From: Elephas maximus indicus
Lineage: Eukaryota > Chordata > Mammalia > Proboscidea > Elephantidae
NCBI RefSeq assembly: GCF_024166365.1
Contig: NC_064844.1
Coordinates: 186,001 to 250,000 of the forward strand
Direction: 5' to 3'
Length of the DNA: 64,000 nucleotides
Positions 36,147 to 47,252 of the stretch are shown here, piece by piece. The notes beneath the pieces were generated by a model that was not told where the DNA came from, made no database searches, and saw only the letters and a list, made by a program, of their open reading frames with translations. Each line of letters opens with the position of its first letter. Within the stretch, counting starts at the first letter, position 1. The translations under genes and the position numbers were made by a program.

Positions 36147-36162
36147 TCCATACATCAAATGG

Positions 36163-36292
36163 AAACCGTGGTGGTGTAGTGGTTAAGTGCTACAGCTGCT
36201 AATCAAAAGGTCAACAGTTCAAATCCACCAGGCGCTCCTTGGAAGCCCTATGTGTCAGTTCTACTCTGTCCTGTAGGGTCGCATCAAATTGG
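36163..36292 (+). mobile_element. AfroSINE, second of a tandem pair, tail-truncated
   Basis: Plus copy: ccgtggtggtgtagtggtta head, ending early near tgtagggtcgcatcaaatt. The shared tail is lost, so this copy ends inside the body. The word catcaaat recurs at both ends. Confidence 0.85.
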
Positions 36293-36896
36293 CAGACACA
36301 GGCAATAAACACAAGGGATTCCATTAGTTGACTGCAGAGGACAAGGTAGGAACTGGGTGGGCTGAAAGGGTAAATTTCAGAAACATGGGAAGAAGCAGGG
36401 TGGGCAAGACATGGGTGTCTGCAGGCAAGCAGGCAGGTGTCTGCACAGTCAGATGGAGCCCCACCAGAAAGGCTAGGTAGGGGCTGGTGGGGCCCGGGGT
36501 CCCTGCTCAGAAGAGGAGGGGCCGTGCCTGCGTCTTAGTTAACAAATGCTACCATCAGACAGACTGATGTGTTTTCTTTTACATCCCTTCTATTAAAAAG
36601 AAAACTGGCAAAATCACATAGAATATGAAAATAAAGAAAAAAGGAACTCAAAACTGGACGTCCATATGGATTACAAACAAAGCTGGCTTCGTGTTCACTG
36701 AGATTTAGTTTCCGACGGCACTGGGTTTTTTTTAGAGCAGACCTGAGCAGCACCTCCCATCACCAGATCTCCACGCAGCTCCTGAGAATGCAGGTCTCCT
36801 CACCCCGCATCACAGCTCTCAGAAGCCCTAGGAGTCTCCCTCCAACACCTCCTTCACTTGAACAGAATTAGCCAACTTCCACAAAATGGGAAACTC

Positions 36897-37087
36897 TGTT
36901 GTTGTGGGGTACCCTAGAGTTTATTTTCAACACATAGCAACCCCACCTGACACAGCAGAACTGCCCCATAGGGTAGGGTTTCCTCGGCTGTAATCTTCAT
37001 GGACGCGGGTCGCCAGGTTTTTCTCCTGCAGAGGGGCTGGGTGGGTTAGCAGCAGAACACTTAACTGCAGCACCACCAGGGCTCCCT
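36897..37087 (-). mobile_element. AfroSINE, longer subfamily
   Basis: Reverse copy with a worn tail (about 36897-36950), gtagggtttcctcggctgta in the middle and ccaccagggctccc at the head end. Confidence 0.85.
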
Positions 37088-37182
37088 GTGACAGTCCACA
37101 AACACCAAATACAGGTAAATTCAAATGAGATCACACCCTAGGCTGGGCATGAAAACCATCTTTTAGAACACTAGTTCAGTAA

Positions 37183-37346
37183 GGAGCCCTGGTGGCGCAG
37201 CGGTTCAAAGCGCAGCTGCTAACCAAAAGGTCAGCAGTTTGAATCCACCAGCCACTCCTTGGAAACCATATGGGGCAGCTCTGCTCTGTCCTATAGGGTC
37301 ACTATGAGTCAGAATTGACTCAACAGTAATGGGTTTGGTTTTCAGT
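37183..37346 (+). mobile_element. AfroSINE with clean target duplication
   Basis: Plus copy, full length: ggagccctggtggcgcagcg head, gtcagaattgactcaacagt tail. The word tagttcagtaa lies on both sides (37172-37182 and 37348-37358). Low wear suggests a fairly recent insertion. Confidence 0.95.
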
Positions 37347-37764
37347 TTAGTTCAGTAAAGTGATACCTTGTGTCAGGGTGGTTTCATGGTTTCAGTCATT
37401 GCTGCTGACTTCCTAAGACCCAGAGGGCCTGAAGAAGCTAAACCAAGGTCTAAGATTTGCTCTCACCATTTTCTAAGGAAACATTGATTTTTTTCCCCCT
37501 TAGGGTTCAAATGAATTAGCAGACGACCAAAAATTCATATTAAACTAATACTATTACTGATATTATTCAAGAACTGTGCTAGGGGTTTTCATGTGGGCAT
37601 TCATTTAATCTCTGAAGGAGCTTTACTGCATATTCATTCTGACTGATAACACATCAGATATAGGCATTTAAAAAAAAATCAAAAAGGAAAACAAACCACC
37701 CATCATCCCACCGGACACAGAATGTTCTAATAAATATAACCTTCTAGGCATTTTCAAAGTAGCA

Positions 37765-37945
37765 CCAATGGTTAAATGCTCGACTACTTGCTGAAAGGTT
37801 GGCAGTTCAAACTCACCCAGAGGTGCCTCAGAAGACAGGACGGGCAATCTGCTTTCGAAAGGTCACAGCCTTGAAGACCCTACGGACCGGTTCTACTCTG
37901 CAAGTATGAGGTCATCATGAGACAGAAAAGACGCAACAGCAACCA
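37765..37945 (+). mobile_element. AfroSINE, longer subfamily
   Basis: Plus copy: gctgaaaggttggcagttca, cccagaggtgcctcagaag and a worn tail ending near aacagcaacc. Confidence 0.8.
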
Positions 37946-38439
37946 ACTACAACAGGCATTTTCAACGAACATATATGTTCAATGCCTTTACAAAAACAGG
38001 ACCAGTCCAGACTTAAGTGCTGCAAAGGTTTATAACACTTTCTTTGCTTAATACACCTCTCTCTATGGCACTATATAATCTACAACATCCATAAAACTCA
38101 TCCATGTAATATATATAATCCAATGGTTTTAGAATATTCAGTTGTGTAGGCATCACCAAAGTTTCCAACATTTTCATCACCTCAAAAAAAAAAAAAAAAG
38201 TACCGTAAGCAGTCACTCTGCATTCCTCTCTCCCTCCATTCCCAAGCAATCACCAATCTACTTCTCATTCATATGAAACAGATTTGCCGATTCTGGACAT
38301 TTCGTATGAATGGATCACATACTATGTGGTCTTTTTTCTTCCCTTAGGACAACATCATGTTTAATAACCACAAACTATGAAAGTGTCCTGTGTTTTGGGC
38401 ATGTACTCATTTACAAAGAGCTAACCAATGGGATCCCAG

Positions 38440-38618
38440 GGTGTTGCAAACAGTTAACTGGAAGGTTGGAGGTTCGCCTCCGCCCAGAGGTGCCTCGGAA
38501 GAAAGGCCTGACGATCTACTTCCAAAAAACCAGCCACTGAAAACCCTGTGGAGCACACTTCTACTCTGATACACATGGGGCCATCATGAGTCAGTCGGTT
38601 CCACAACAACTGGTTACT
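38440..38618 (+). mobile_element. AfroSINE, longer subfamily
   Basis: Plus copy: ggaggttcgcctccgcccag, gaagaaaggcctgacgatct and a tail near ccatcatgagtcagtcggtt. Confidence 0.85.
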
Positions 38619-38919
38619 GGTTTAACCAATGGGCATGTGAGTTGGTTCTGATTTTCTCTATTATAGAAAAAAGTGATGCACAACCTCATGTGTGTATCTT
38701 CTTACACTTGTCTTATTTCCTTTGGAAAAATGACAAAGGAAACAAAACTCCTTAAAGTCATTTAGAACCTCGTCAATTTATCATCCTCCCTCCTCCCCGC
38801 ACACATGCCAGAAAGAAAGTCTGGAATGGTTTATCCTTTACCATGCAGGCAAGACCATGAGGTTATCTGCAGCAACACTGACCCTCTGAATCTTTACAAA
38901 ACAGGTATCTCCCTGTTTT

Positions 38920-39145
38920 AACTTACATGGTCTTTTCATGTACTTCCTTCCTGGCTTTCCTACTCCTTATGCCCTCTGCCCATTTTACTAGCTGGGTGTT
39001 CTCATCTCCTTTAATCTTTTACAACAAGCTCAAAGATGTGAAGAAATTAGCCTGAGGTCACAGAGCTAATTCTGGCGGGGTCACCATGGACCCTGACCCC
39101 AAGTCTAAGCTCTTCTTATACTTCCTACTACACAACACAGTTCCT
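38920..39145. repeat. Local duplication, copy A
   Basis: It contains worn MIR-like sequence and matches copy B (about 41172-41534) in order over some 200 bp, including tttactagctgggtgttctc and caagctcaaagatgtgaag. About one base in eight differs. The match covers more than a MIR core, so two independent MIR insertions would not explain it. Confidence 0.8.
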
Positions 39146-39479
39146 CAAAGACAATTTTGAGAATCTCTAAATAAAGTTGCAATTTTTAAATAATTAAGAA
39201 ATTGAAATCATTGCATTTGTGGATACTCAGGAAGAAGTAAACAATTCCACAGAAAGCCAGAGGGTATCCGAGACTTTTTTTTTTTAAATCAACATGAGAA
39301 ACAAATAATGTAAACAAAATTGCCCTGACTGGAAACCACTGTCTGGTTTCAGGTGTCCAGAGGGCCTGGAAATGTCCTGGTAATACAGGCACCTTCCATA
39401 TCACCACAGTGGAATCCCTGCAGATGTCGCTTTGTGATTCTAGAGTTATTTTTTGATTGATTAGTTAAGTTATCCGTAC

Positions 39480-40047
39480 TGTGATGGTTAATGTTATGTG
39501 TCAACTTGGCTAGGCTATGATTCTAAATGCCTTGGCAGACATTGGACTGACTGCTCTTCCATAATGTGATATAATGCAATCACCTCCATGATGAAATGTG
39601 ATATAATGTAATCACCTCCATGATGAGATCTGATATAATGTAATCACCTCCACGATGAGATCTGATATAATGTAATCATCTCCATGACGAAATCTGCTAT
39701 CTGTCAATCAGCTGAAGAGGAAGTTTCCTTGGGGGTGTGCCCTGCATCCAGCACATAAATGGGTGTTCCAGCAAGGCTCACTCTTGCTCTGGATCCCTCG
39801 TCATCTGACCTCTATGTTTTTGGGGCACGAGCCAGCAGCCTGCCTTCTGACCTGCCGATTTTGGGCTCATCAGTTCCTGCAACCACATGAGTCAGGGGTA
39901 GCCTCTAGCCTGACACCTGACCCACAGGTTTGGGGACCTGCCAGCCTCCACAACTGTGTGAGCCATTTTCCTTGAATATATATTTTTTTATATACATTTA
40001 TAGATATTTCACTGGTTTTGCTCCTCTAGAAAACCCAGCCTAAGACA
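39480..40047 (+). mobile_element. Solo LTR of the ERV-L provirus family
   Basis: Begins tgtgatggttaatgttatgt and ends cctaagaca. It shows the same order as the LTRs at 14.5 and 20.0 kb, including the accctgg-free second half with ctccacaactgtgtgagcc. Flanks read cgtac (left) and catac (right), a 5-base duplication with one change. It holds a 32-bp tandem repeat (39566-39693). Confidence 0.85.
39566..39693. repeat. 32-bp minisatellite, four copies, inside the solo LTR
   Basis: Four head-to-tail units of 32 bp, starting at 39566, 39598, 39630 and 39662, each containing gatataatg and tccatgatga-like words. The provirus LTRs at 14.5 and 20.0 kb have a single unit, so the array arose here. Confidence 0.9.
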
Positions 40048-40171
40048 CATACTAAAGAATGAAAGATGGGCAGAGGCTTAAACACTTCCGGGGCAAACAG
40101 CCGAGTTGTTGACGCGAATATGCTGCCTATTCAAGGCTCTCGTCGCCAGCACCACCACCTGACTGTTAAGG

Positions 40172-40375
40172 AAACCCCAAACCCAAAAACCAAACCCACT
40201 GCCGTTGCGTCGACTCCAACTCATAGCAATCCTATAGGACAGAGCAGAACTGCCCCGTGTGATTTCCAAGCAGACTCCACGTCTTTCTCCGGCAGAGCAA
40301 CTGGTGAGTTCCAACTACCAACTTCTTGGTCAGCAACCCAGCGCTTCACCACCGCACCACCCCGGCTTCTTGAAG
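40172..40375 (-). mobile_element. AfroSINE
   Basis: Reverse copy: aaaccaaacccactgccgtt to caccaccgcaccaccccgg. The middle has extra bases compared with neighbouring copies. Confidence 0.85.
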
Positions 40376-41171
40376 GGAACAGCAGTCCTAAAACCTCGCC
40401 TGCAGAGCACCCACGTCTCCTGGCTCAGCTACAGGTATCAGAAAACGTGGTCAAAGATCCAGGTTAGCCACAAACTGCGCCATCGCACTCTCCCCACCTC
40501 TCACCTTTGTTAAAATACTGTGCAGACACGTTCCGTACAGAGAATGTATCTCAATCTGATTACCAGAAAGAGGCTGCAAGCATTTCTCTTCCCAGGTCTT
40601 ATGGATCAGCTGCTCCATACAGAAGAGGCATTGGAAGCACTGGGAGGTGGGGCATTGCCTGAGGTAAGAAAGGAGACTGTACGTCCCAAACGTCCCACTG
40701 CCACAGGTGATCTGGGCAGTGAAAACCACTGGTGACAAAGTCTTTCTCTCAGCCTACAGCTTCACACCCATGACACCGACATAAAAATCAAAAAGGCCAA
40801 TTACCCCAGCACTCTCCTGAGCCTTGCCACCCAGGGTTTGTTTTTATTACTTCCTCCGTGCTATTAACCACACCTCAGTACACACATTTATCGGACTTAT
40901 CACACTGTGCTACTAACATGCCTGACACGCCTATGGAGGGCCTCATCAGGGAAGGACATCTTTTGGCACATTCACTCCTGTATCCCTGGTGTCTGCCCGA
41001 AAAGGAGCCAGGACCTAAGGAAAATTTTTATACTTTGATCTTTTTTTTATCAACAGACTTTAACAATTCTCTAAACGAAAAAGATGCCCTCGAGTGATTC
41101 AGACTCAAGGAGACCTCATGCGTGTAAGAGCAGAACTGTGCTCCATAGGGTTTCCCATGGCTGATGTGTCC

Positions 41172-41534
41172 AAACTTACAAGATCTCTTCATATGCTTCC
41201 TTCCTGGTTAGAGCTATGGCTGCTAACCAAAAGGTCGGCAGTTTGAATCCACCAGGCACGCCCTGCAAACTCTGTGGAGCAGTTCTGCTCTGTCCTATAG
41301 GGTTGCTGTGAGTTGGAATCGACTCGATGGCAATGGGTTTGGATTTTTTTTTTTATGCCCTTTGCACATTTTACTAGCTGGGTGTTCTCATCTCATTTAG
41401 TCTTTTATAACAAGCTCAAAGATGTGAAGCAATTAGCTGAGGTCACAGAGCTAATCCTGGCGGGTTCAGCATTTGGACCTTAGATCCCAACCCCAAGTCT
41501 AAACTCTTATACTTTCCCACCACACAACATTGCT
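41172..41534. repeat. Local duplication, copy B, inside a SINE
   Basis: Matches copy A (38920-39145) at 41172-41211 and 41351-41534. The two parts are separated by a plus-strand AfroSINE (41212-41350). The order of events read from the nesting is: SINE, then copy B, then a second SINE. Confidence 0.8.
41212..41350 (+). mobile_element. AfroSINE inside duplication copy B
   Basis: Plus copy lacking the first head bases: agctatggctgctaaccaaa onward, tail tggaatcgactcgatggcaa and a T run. Confidence 0.9.
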
Positions 41535-44438
41535 CACCAGGCCTTTCTTCCAAGGAGCCTCTGGGTGGACCCGAACCATTAACCTTTTGGTTAGCAGATA
41601 AATAGCGGCCAATAACCAACTCAAAGGCAACTAGTGTTCTAAAACACCACTCTTGAATAACTTCATATGTAGGACCTTTTCAGTGGCCCCCTCCCTGGCC
41701 TCTGGCTATTTGCCAGTCCTGGCCACTCTTCTTCACAAAGGACCTACGTCTCTTCCAATTCCAGTAGACAGAGGCCTCACCCATTAGGACATCAGTGTCT
41801 AGTGGAATCTCTAATGCATCTCAGGGAACAGCCACATACAATTAAATAAATCTATAAACAAACATAGGCCCAAGGGATGGGGAGAGGCAGAGTGAAGGAC
41901 AAAGGCAATTAAAAATTAATAAAAATGCACAAGTATAAATTACTGTACTGGACTAGAAACAGAATCTCATTATATAAACTAAGTTATCAAACTGACCTTG
42001 TATGAATGCTAACTCAAGTAAGTAAACCATGACTCAAGGCCTTGGCCATCTTGGTGCACAGACATGGGGAGTGAAGGAAGAAGTTTGTCATCTGTTATGT
42101 GGGTTACTCACATCTATAGACACATATACAGAAAAGGTGGTGAAATCAATTAAGAAAGAAAATGTTTTCATACAGATACTGGAAAAGTGATTACTGTCAT
42201 TTTATACAGCAAAATTATACATCAAAAACTTAAAGACTGATTAACAAAATTAAAAGTTGGCTCCCACAAACACTGCGCTTTAGGTGAAAGCTTACAGCAC
42301 AAATTAGTTCCTCATTCAAGTTTTACACAAATTATTTTGTAACACTGGTGGCAATCCCCACAATGTGTCAGTACTCTCCCCCTTACCTTTTCTGTCCTGG
42401 GTTCTCCATGTTCATTCACCCAGTTTTCCTGTCCCTGAAGACAGGAACGCCTTCTTGTCTTTGATTTGGGCAGATGTTGCCCACTTGGTCTTGTATACTT
42501 GGTTGAAGTAAGAAGCATGTTCCTCATGTGCGTTATCGTTTGTTTCATACCCTGTCCAATCTTTGGCTGAAAGGTGGACTTCAGGAGTGGCTTCAGTTCT
42601 GAGTTAGCAGGGTGTCCAGGGCCATAGTCTCAGGGCTTCCTCTAGTCTCTGTCAGACCAGTAAATCTTGTCTTTTTTTGTAAATTTGAATTTTGTCCTAC
42701 ATTTTTCTCCAGCTGTGTTCGGGACCCTCCATTGTGACTGCTGTCAACGGTTGGTGGTGGTAGCCAAGCACCATCTAGTAGTTTTAGGCTCAGGCTGGTG
42801 GAGACTGTGGTTCATGTGGCCCGTCCTTTGGGCTAATATTTTCCTTGTGTCTTCAGTTTTCTTCAATCTCCTTTGCTCCGGACAGAAAGGGAACAATAGA
42901 GGTATCGGCCATTTGTGAGCTTCTAAGACCACAGTTGCTACTCACCAAAGTAGAATATAGGACATTTTCTTTATGAACTATGTTATTATGCCAGATGACC
43001 TAGATATCCTCCGAGACCGTGGTCCCCATCCCCCAGCCCCGTAACTTAGTCCCTTAGGGTGTTTGAATGTGTCTAGGAAGGATTTGACTTTTCCTTGGTG
43101 GAGTCGTACTGACTTCCCCTATACTGTATGTTGTCTTCACACTCATTTACTACCTAGTTAGTGATTTCCTCTCCTCCCCCTTCCTCTTCCCTAGTAACCA
43201 CCAAAGATTGTTTTTTTCTTTGTGTAAACTTTTTCTTGGGTTTTTATAGTAGTGGTCTCATACAATATTTGCCCTTTTGTGATTGACTTATTTCACTCAG
43301 CATAATGCTCTCTAGATTCATCCATGTTATGAGATGTTTCCTGGATTCATCATTGTTCTTTATTGTTGTATAGTATTCTGTTGTGTGTATGTACTATAAT
43401 TTATTTATCCATTCATCTGTTGATAGACATTTAGATTGTTTCTACCTTTTTGCTATTTTGAATAATGCTGCAATGAACATGGGTGTGCATATGTCTATTT
43501 GTGTGATGGGTGTTATTTCTCTAGGATATGTTCCTAGGAGTGGGATTGTATATTTCTATTTCTAGCTTTTGAAGGAGGTGCCATATTGTTTTTCATAGTG
43601 GTTGTGCCATTTTACACTCTCATTTCTTCATGTGTCTTTTAGATGCCTGAATGTCTCCTTCGGTGAAGTGTCTGTTCATATCCTTTGCCCATTTTTCAAT
43701 TGGATTCTTTGTCTTTTTGTTGAGGTGTTGAAGCGTCCTATAAATTTAAGACATCAGACCCTTGTGGAATGTGTTGTAGACAAAAATTCTTCCCCAGCCT
43801 GTAGGTTCTCTTTGTACTCTTTTGATGAGCATAATAAATGTTTAATTTTTAGGAGCTCCCAGTTATCTAGTTTCTCTTCTGGTGCTTGTGCATTGTTAGT
43901 TATGGTTTGTATTCTATTTATGCCATGTATTAGGACACCTAGCATTATCTCTACTTTTTCTGCCAGGATCTTTATTGTTTTAGGTTTTATACTTAGATCT
44001 TTGATCCACTTTGAGTTAGTTTTTGTGTATAGTGTGAGACATAGGTCCTGTTTCTTTCTTTTTTTTTATACACGGACAACCAGTTTGCCAGCATCATTTG
44101 TTAAAAAGACTGTCTTTTCCACATTCAATGGACTTTGGTCCTTTGTTGAAAATCAGCTGACCATAGGTGGAACATAGCAGGGTTCTTGATTCTGTTCCAC
44201 TGGTCTATGTGTTTTTCATTGTACCCAGTACCAGGCTGTTTTGACTAGCACGGCTGTACAGTAGGTTCTGAGATCAGGTAGCATGAGGCCTCCTACTTTG
44301 TTCTTTTTCTTCAATAGTGCTTTGCTTATCCGGGGCCTCTTTCCTTTCCATACAAAGTTGATTAGTTTTTTCATCTCCTTAAGGAATGCTGTTGGTGTTT
44401 GGATTGAGATTGTATTACATCTTCAGATCGCTTTGGGT

Positions 44439-46210
44439 GTTGTTAGGTGCCGTCGAGTCGGCTCCGACTCATAGCGACCCTATGCACAACAGAACAAAAC
44501 ACTGCCCGGTCCTGCACCATCCTTACAATCGTTATGCTTGAGCTCAATGTTGCAGCCACTGTGTCAATCCACCTTGCTGAGGGTCTTCCTCTTTTCCACT
44601 GACCCTGTACTCTGCCAAGCATGATGTCCTTCTCCAGGGACTGATCCCTCTGAACAACATGTCCAAAGTATGTAAGATGCAGTCTTGCCATCCTTGCCTC
44701 TAAGGAGCATTCTGGCCGTACTTCTTCCAAAGTAGATTTGTTTGTTCTTTTGGCAGTCCATGGTATATTCAATATTCTTCGCCAACACCACAATTCAAAA
44801 GCGTCAGTTCTTCTTCAGTCTTCCTTATTCATTGTCCAGCTTTCACATGCACATGACGCAATTGAAAATACCATGGCTTGGGTCTGGAAGACCTTAGCCT
44901 TCCGGGTGACATCTTTGCTCTTCAACACTTTCAAGAGGTCCTTTGCAGCAGATTTGCACAATCCAATGCGTCTTTTGATTTCTTGACTGCTGCTTCCATG
45001 GCTGTTCATTGTGGATCCAAGTAAAATGAAATCCTTGACAACTTCAATCTTCTCTGTTTATCATGATGTTGCTCATTGGTCCAGTTGTGAGGACTTTTGT
45101 TTTCTTTATGTTGAGGTGTAATCCATACTGAAGGCTGTGGTCTTTCATCTTCATTAGTAAGTGCTTCAAGTCCTCTTCACTTTCAGCAAGCAAAGTTGTG
45201 TTATCTGCATAATGCAGGTTGTTAATGAGTCTTCCTCCAATCCTGATGCCCCGTTCTTCTTCATATAGTCCAGCTTCTTGTATTATTTTTTCAGCATACA
45301 GATTTGATAGGTATGGTGAAAGAATACAACCCTGATGCACACCTTTCCTGACTTTAAGCCAATCAGTATCCCCTTGTTCTGTCTGAACAACTGCCTCTTG
45401 ATCTTTGTAAAGGTTCCTCACAAGCACAATTAAGTGTTCTGGAATTCCCATCCTTCACAGTGTTAGCCATAGTATGTTATGATCCACACAGTCGAATGCC
45501 TTTCCATAGTCAATAAAACATAGGTAAACAGCCTTCTGGTATTCTCTGCTTTCAGCCAGAATCCATCTGACATCAGCAATGATATCCCTGGTTCCACGTC
45601 TTCTGAAATCAGCCTGAATTTCTGGCAGTTTCCTGTTGATATACTGCTGCAGCCGTTTCTGAATGATCTTCAGCAAAATTTTGCTTGCATGTGATATTAA
45701 TGATATTGTTCTATAATTTCCACATTCGGTTGGATCACCTTTCTTGGGAATAGGCATAAATATGGATCTCTTCCAGTCAGTTGGCCAGGAAGCTGTCTTC
45801 CATATTTCTCGGCATAGACGAGTGAGCACCTCCAGCATTGCATCTGTTGAAACATCTCAATTGATATTCCATCAATTCCTGGAGCCCTGTTTTTCACCAA
45901 TGCCTTCAGTGCAGCTTGGACTTCTTCCTTCAGTACCATCAGTTCCTGATCATATGCTACCTCTTGAAATGGTTGAATATTGACTAATTCTTTTTGGTAT
46001 AATGACTCTGTGTATTCCTCCTTCCATCTTCTTTTGATGTTTCCCACGTCGTTTAATATTTTCCCCATGGGATCTTTCACCATTGCAACTCGAGGCTTGA
46101 ATTTTTTCTTCAGTTCTTTCAGCTTGAGAAATGCTGAGCGTGTTCTTCCCTTTTGGTTTTCCATCTCTAGCTCTTTGCACATGTCATTATAATACTTCAC
46201 TTTGTCTTAT
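44439..46210 (-). mobile_element. RTE/BovB-type LINE, 5'-truncated, inside L1
   Basis: About 1.77 kb on the minus strand. It is flanked by related 18-base words (44421-44438 cttcagatcgctttgggt and 46211-46228 ctttagatcactctgggt), a clear target duplication in L1. Pieces of one protein survive in three frames: pre-RT segment with Asn-Arg-Ala-Pro-Gly-Ile-Asp-Gly (about 45.95-45.88 kb), RT with Pro-Lys-Lys-Gly-Asp near 45.74 kb, an active site reading Tyr-Ala-Asp-Asn (45211-45200) where Asp-Asp is expected, and the C-terminal Trp-Lys-Arg-Gly-Arg-Pro-type region. The endonuclease half is absent. The last 60 bases resemble the AfroSINE tail. Confidence 0.9.
44443..46200 (-). pseudogene. RTE reverse transcriptase pseudogene
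   Basis: Reading frames 46200-45697, 45838-45455, 45451-45044, 45009-44815 and 44793-44443 are successive parts of one RTE-clade reverse transcriptase split by frameshifts. Palm motifs A (Phe-Ile-Asp-Tyr, near 45.50 kb) and B (His-Gln-Gly-Cys, near 45.34 kb) are visible. Motif C has Asn in place of the second Asp. With frameshifts and a lost endonuclease this cannot be active. Confidence 0.85.
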
Positions 46211-46783
46211 CTTTAGATCACTCTGGGTAGAACTGACTTTTTCACAATGTTGAGTCTTCCTATCTGTAAGCATGGTTATGTTTTTCCATTTATATAGGTC
46301 TCTTTTGGTTTCTTGCAGCAGTGTTTTGTAGTTTTCTTTGTATGGGTCTTTTACATCCCTGGCTAGATTTATTCCTAAGTATTTTACCTTTTTAGGGGCT
46401 ATTTATAAATGGTATTATTTTCCTCATTTCCTTTTCAAAGTTCTCTTTGTTGACATATAGGAATCCAACTGATTTTTGTATGTTGATCTTGTATACTGCT
46501 ACTCTGCTCAATCTATTAGTTCTGGTAGTTTTCTTGTGGAATCTTTGGGGTTCTCTATGTACGGTATCACATCATCTGCAAATAGGGGTATAGTTGTACT
46601 TCTTCCTTTCCAATTTGGATGCCCTATGTTTCTTTTTCTTGCCTTACTCCTCTAGCTGGGACTTCCAGCACAATGTTAAATAGGAGTGGTGATAAAGGGC
46701 ATCCTGTCTTGTTTGAGTTTTCAAGGGAATGTTTTCAGTCTTTCCGTTGAGAACGACATTGGCTGTTGGTTTCGTATAGATGC

Positions 46784-47252
46784 TGCGGTGTGATTACTTT
46801 TGTGTGTGGTCTTTCTAGCCATGGCCATGTGGGAGTTTTGCCTTAAAAGTGAGCCAATTCAAGGGCAAAGAGGAGAGCCCACCACCACCAAGGAAAGAGA
46901 GACCCGCAGGAGACGGTGCAGTGGGCTTTCCAGCCTGCAGAGCAAGAAAGCTGAGTGCCTTTGGGCAGAGACTTAGGGCCAGGGAGAAGTCTACGCCTGA
47001 CCCATTAATTTGGGACATGCCAGCCTCCACAACTGCATGAGCCATTTCCTTTATATGGTTCGAGAGTTCTGTGAGACGTTGCAGCAAATTAGGGATCTCA
47101 AAGACTAGAGGGAGAATATTGACACCAGAGGAAGCAGTTGATGTTAGAGATGACAGAGTGGTTCAGCAGCTTTGAAAAACTGGACATTGGGACATTTTTA
47201 ACCTCTGCCTCATAAGAACAAGCTTTGTGCTGATCCTTACGAAAGAAATTGT
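46784..47252 (+). mobile_element. LTR-like insert in L1, composite
   Basis: About 470 bp between L1 words gtatagatgc and gtgtagatgc, a likely 10-base target duplication with one change. Inside are an accaccaccaagg segment, as in the LTRs at 27 and 56 kb, and a gccagcctccacaactgcatg segment, as in the ERV-L LTRs. The rest (about 47060-47240) is unassigned. It may be an LTR family related to both. Confidence 0.6.

Larger units (their letters stand above)
41085..41600 (-). mobile_element. AfroSINE, longer subfamily, split by a 365-bp insert
   Basis: The tail side (41085-41165, ending catggctgatgtgtcc) and head side (41531-41600, tcaccaggcctttcttccaa onward) are adjoining parts of one longer-subfamily SINE, as the intact copy at 34783-34970 shows. 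Between them lies local-duplication copy B with another AfroSINE. The SINE is therefore older than the insert. Confidence 0.8.

Noticed and set aside
39566..39693. CRISPR-like array (four 32-bp units)
   Set aside because: Units are directly adjacent without spacers and lie inside a mammalian LTR; it is a minisatellite.
43602..44177. Plus-strand frame of 191 codons
   Set aside because: Antisense of L1 ORF2; no independent signal.
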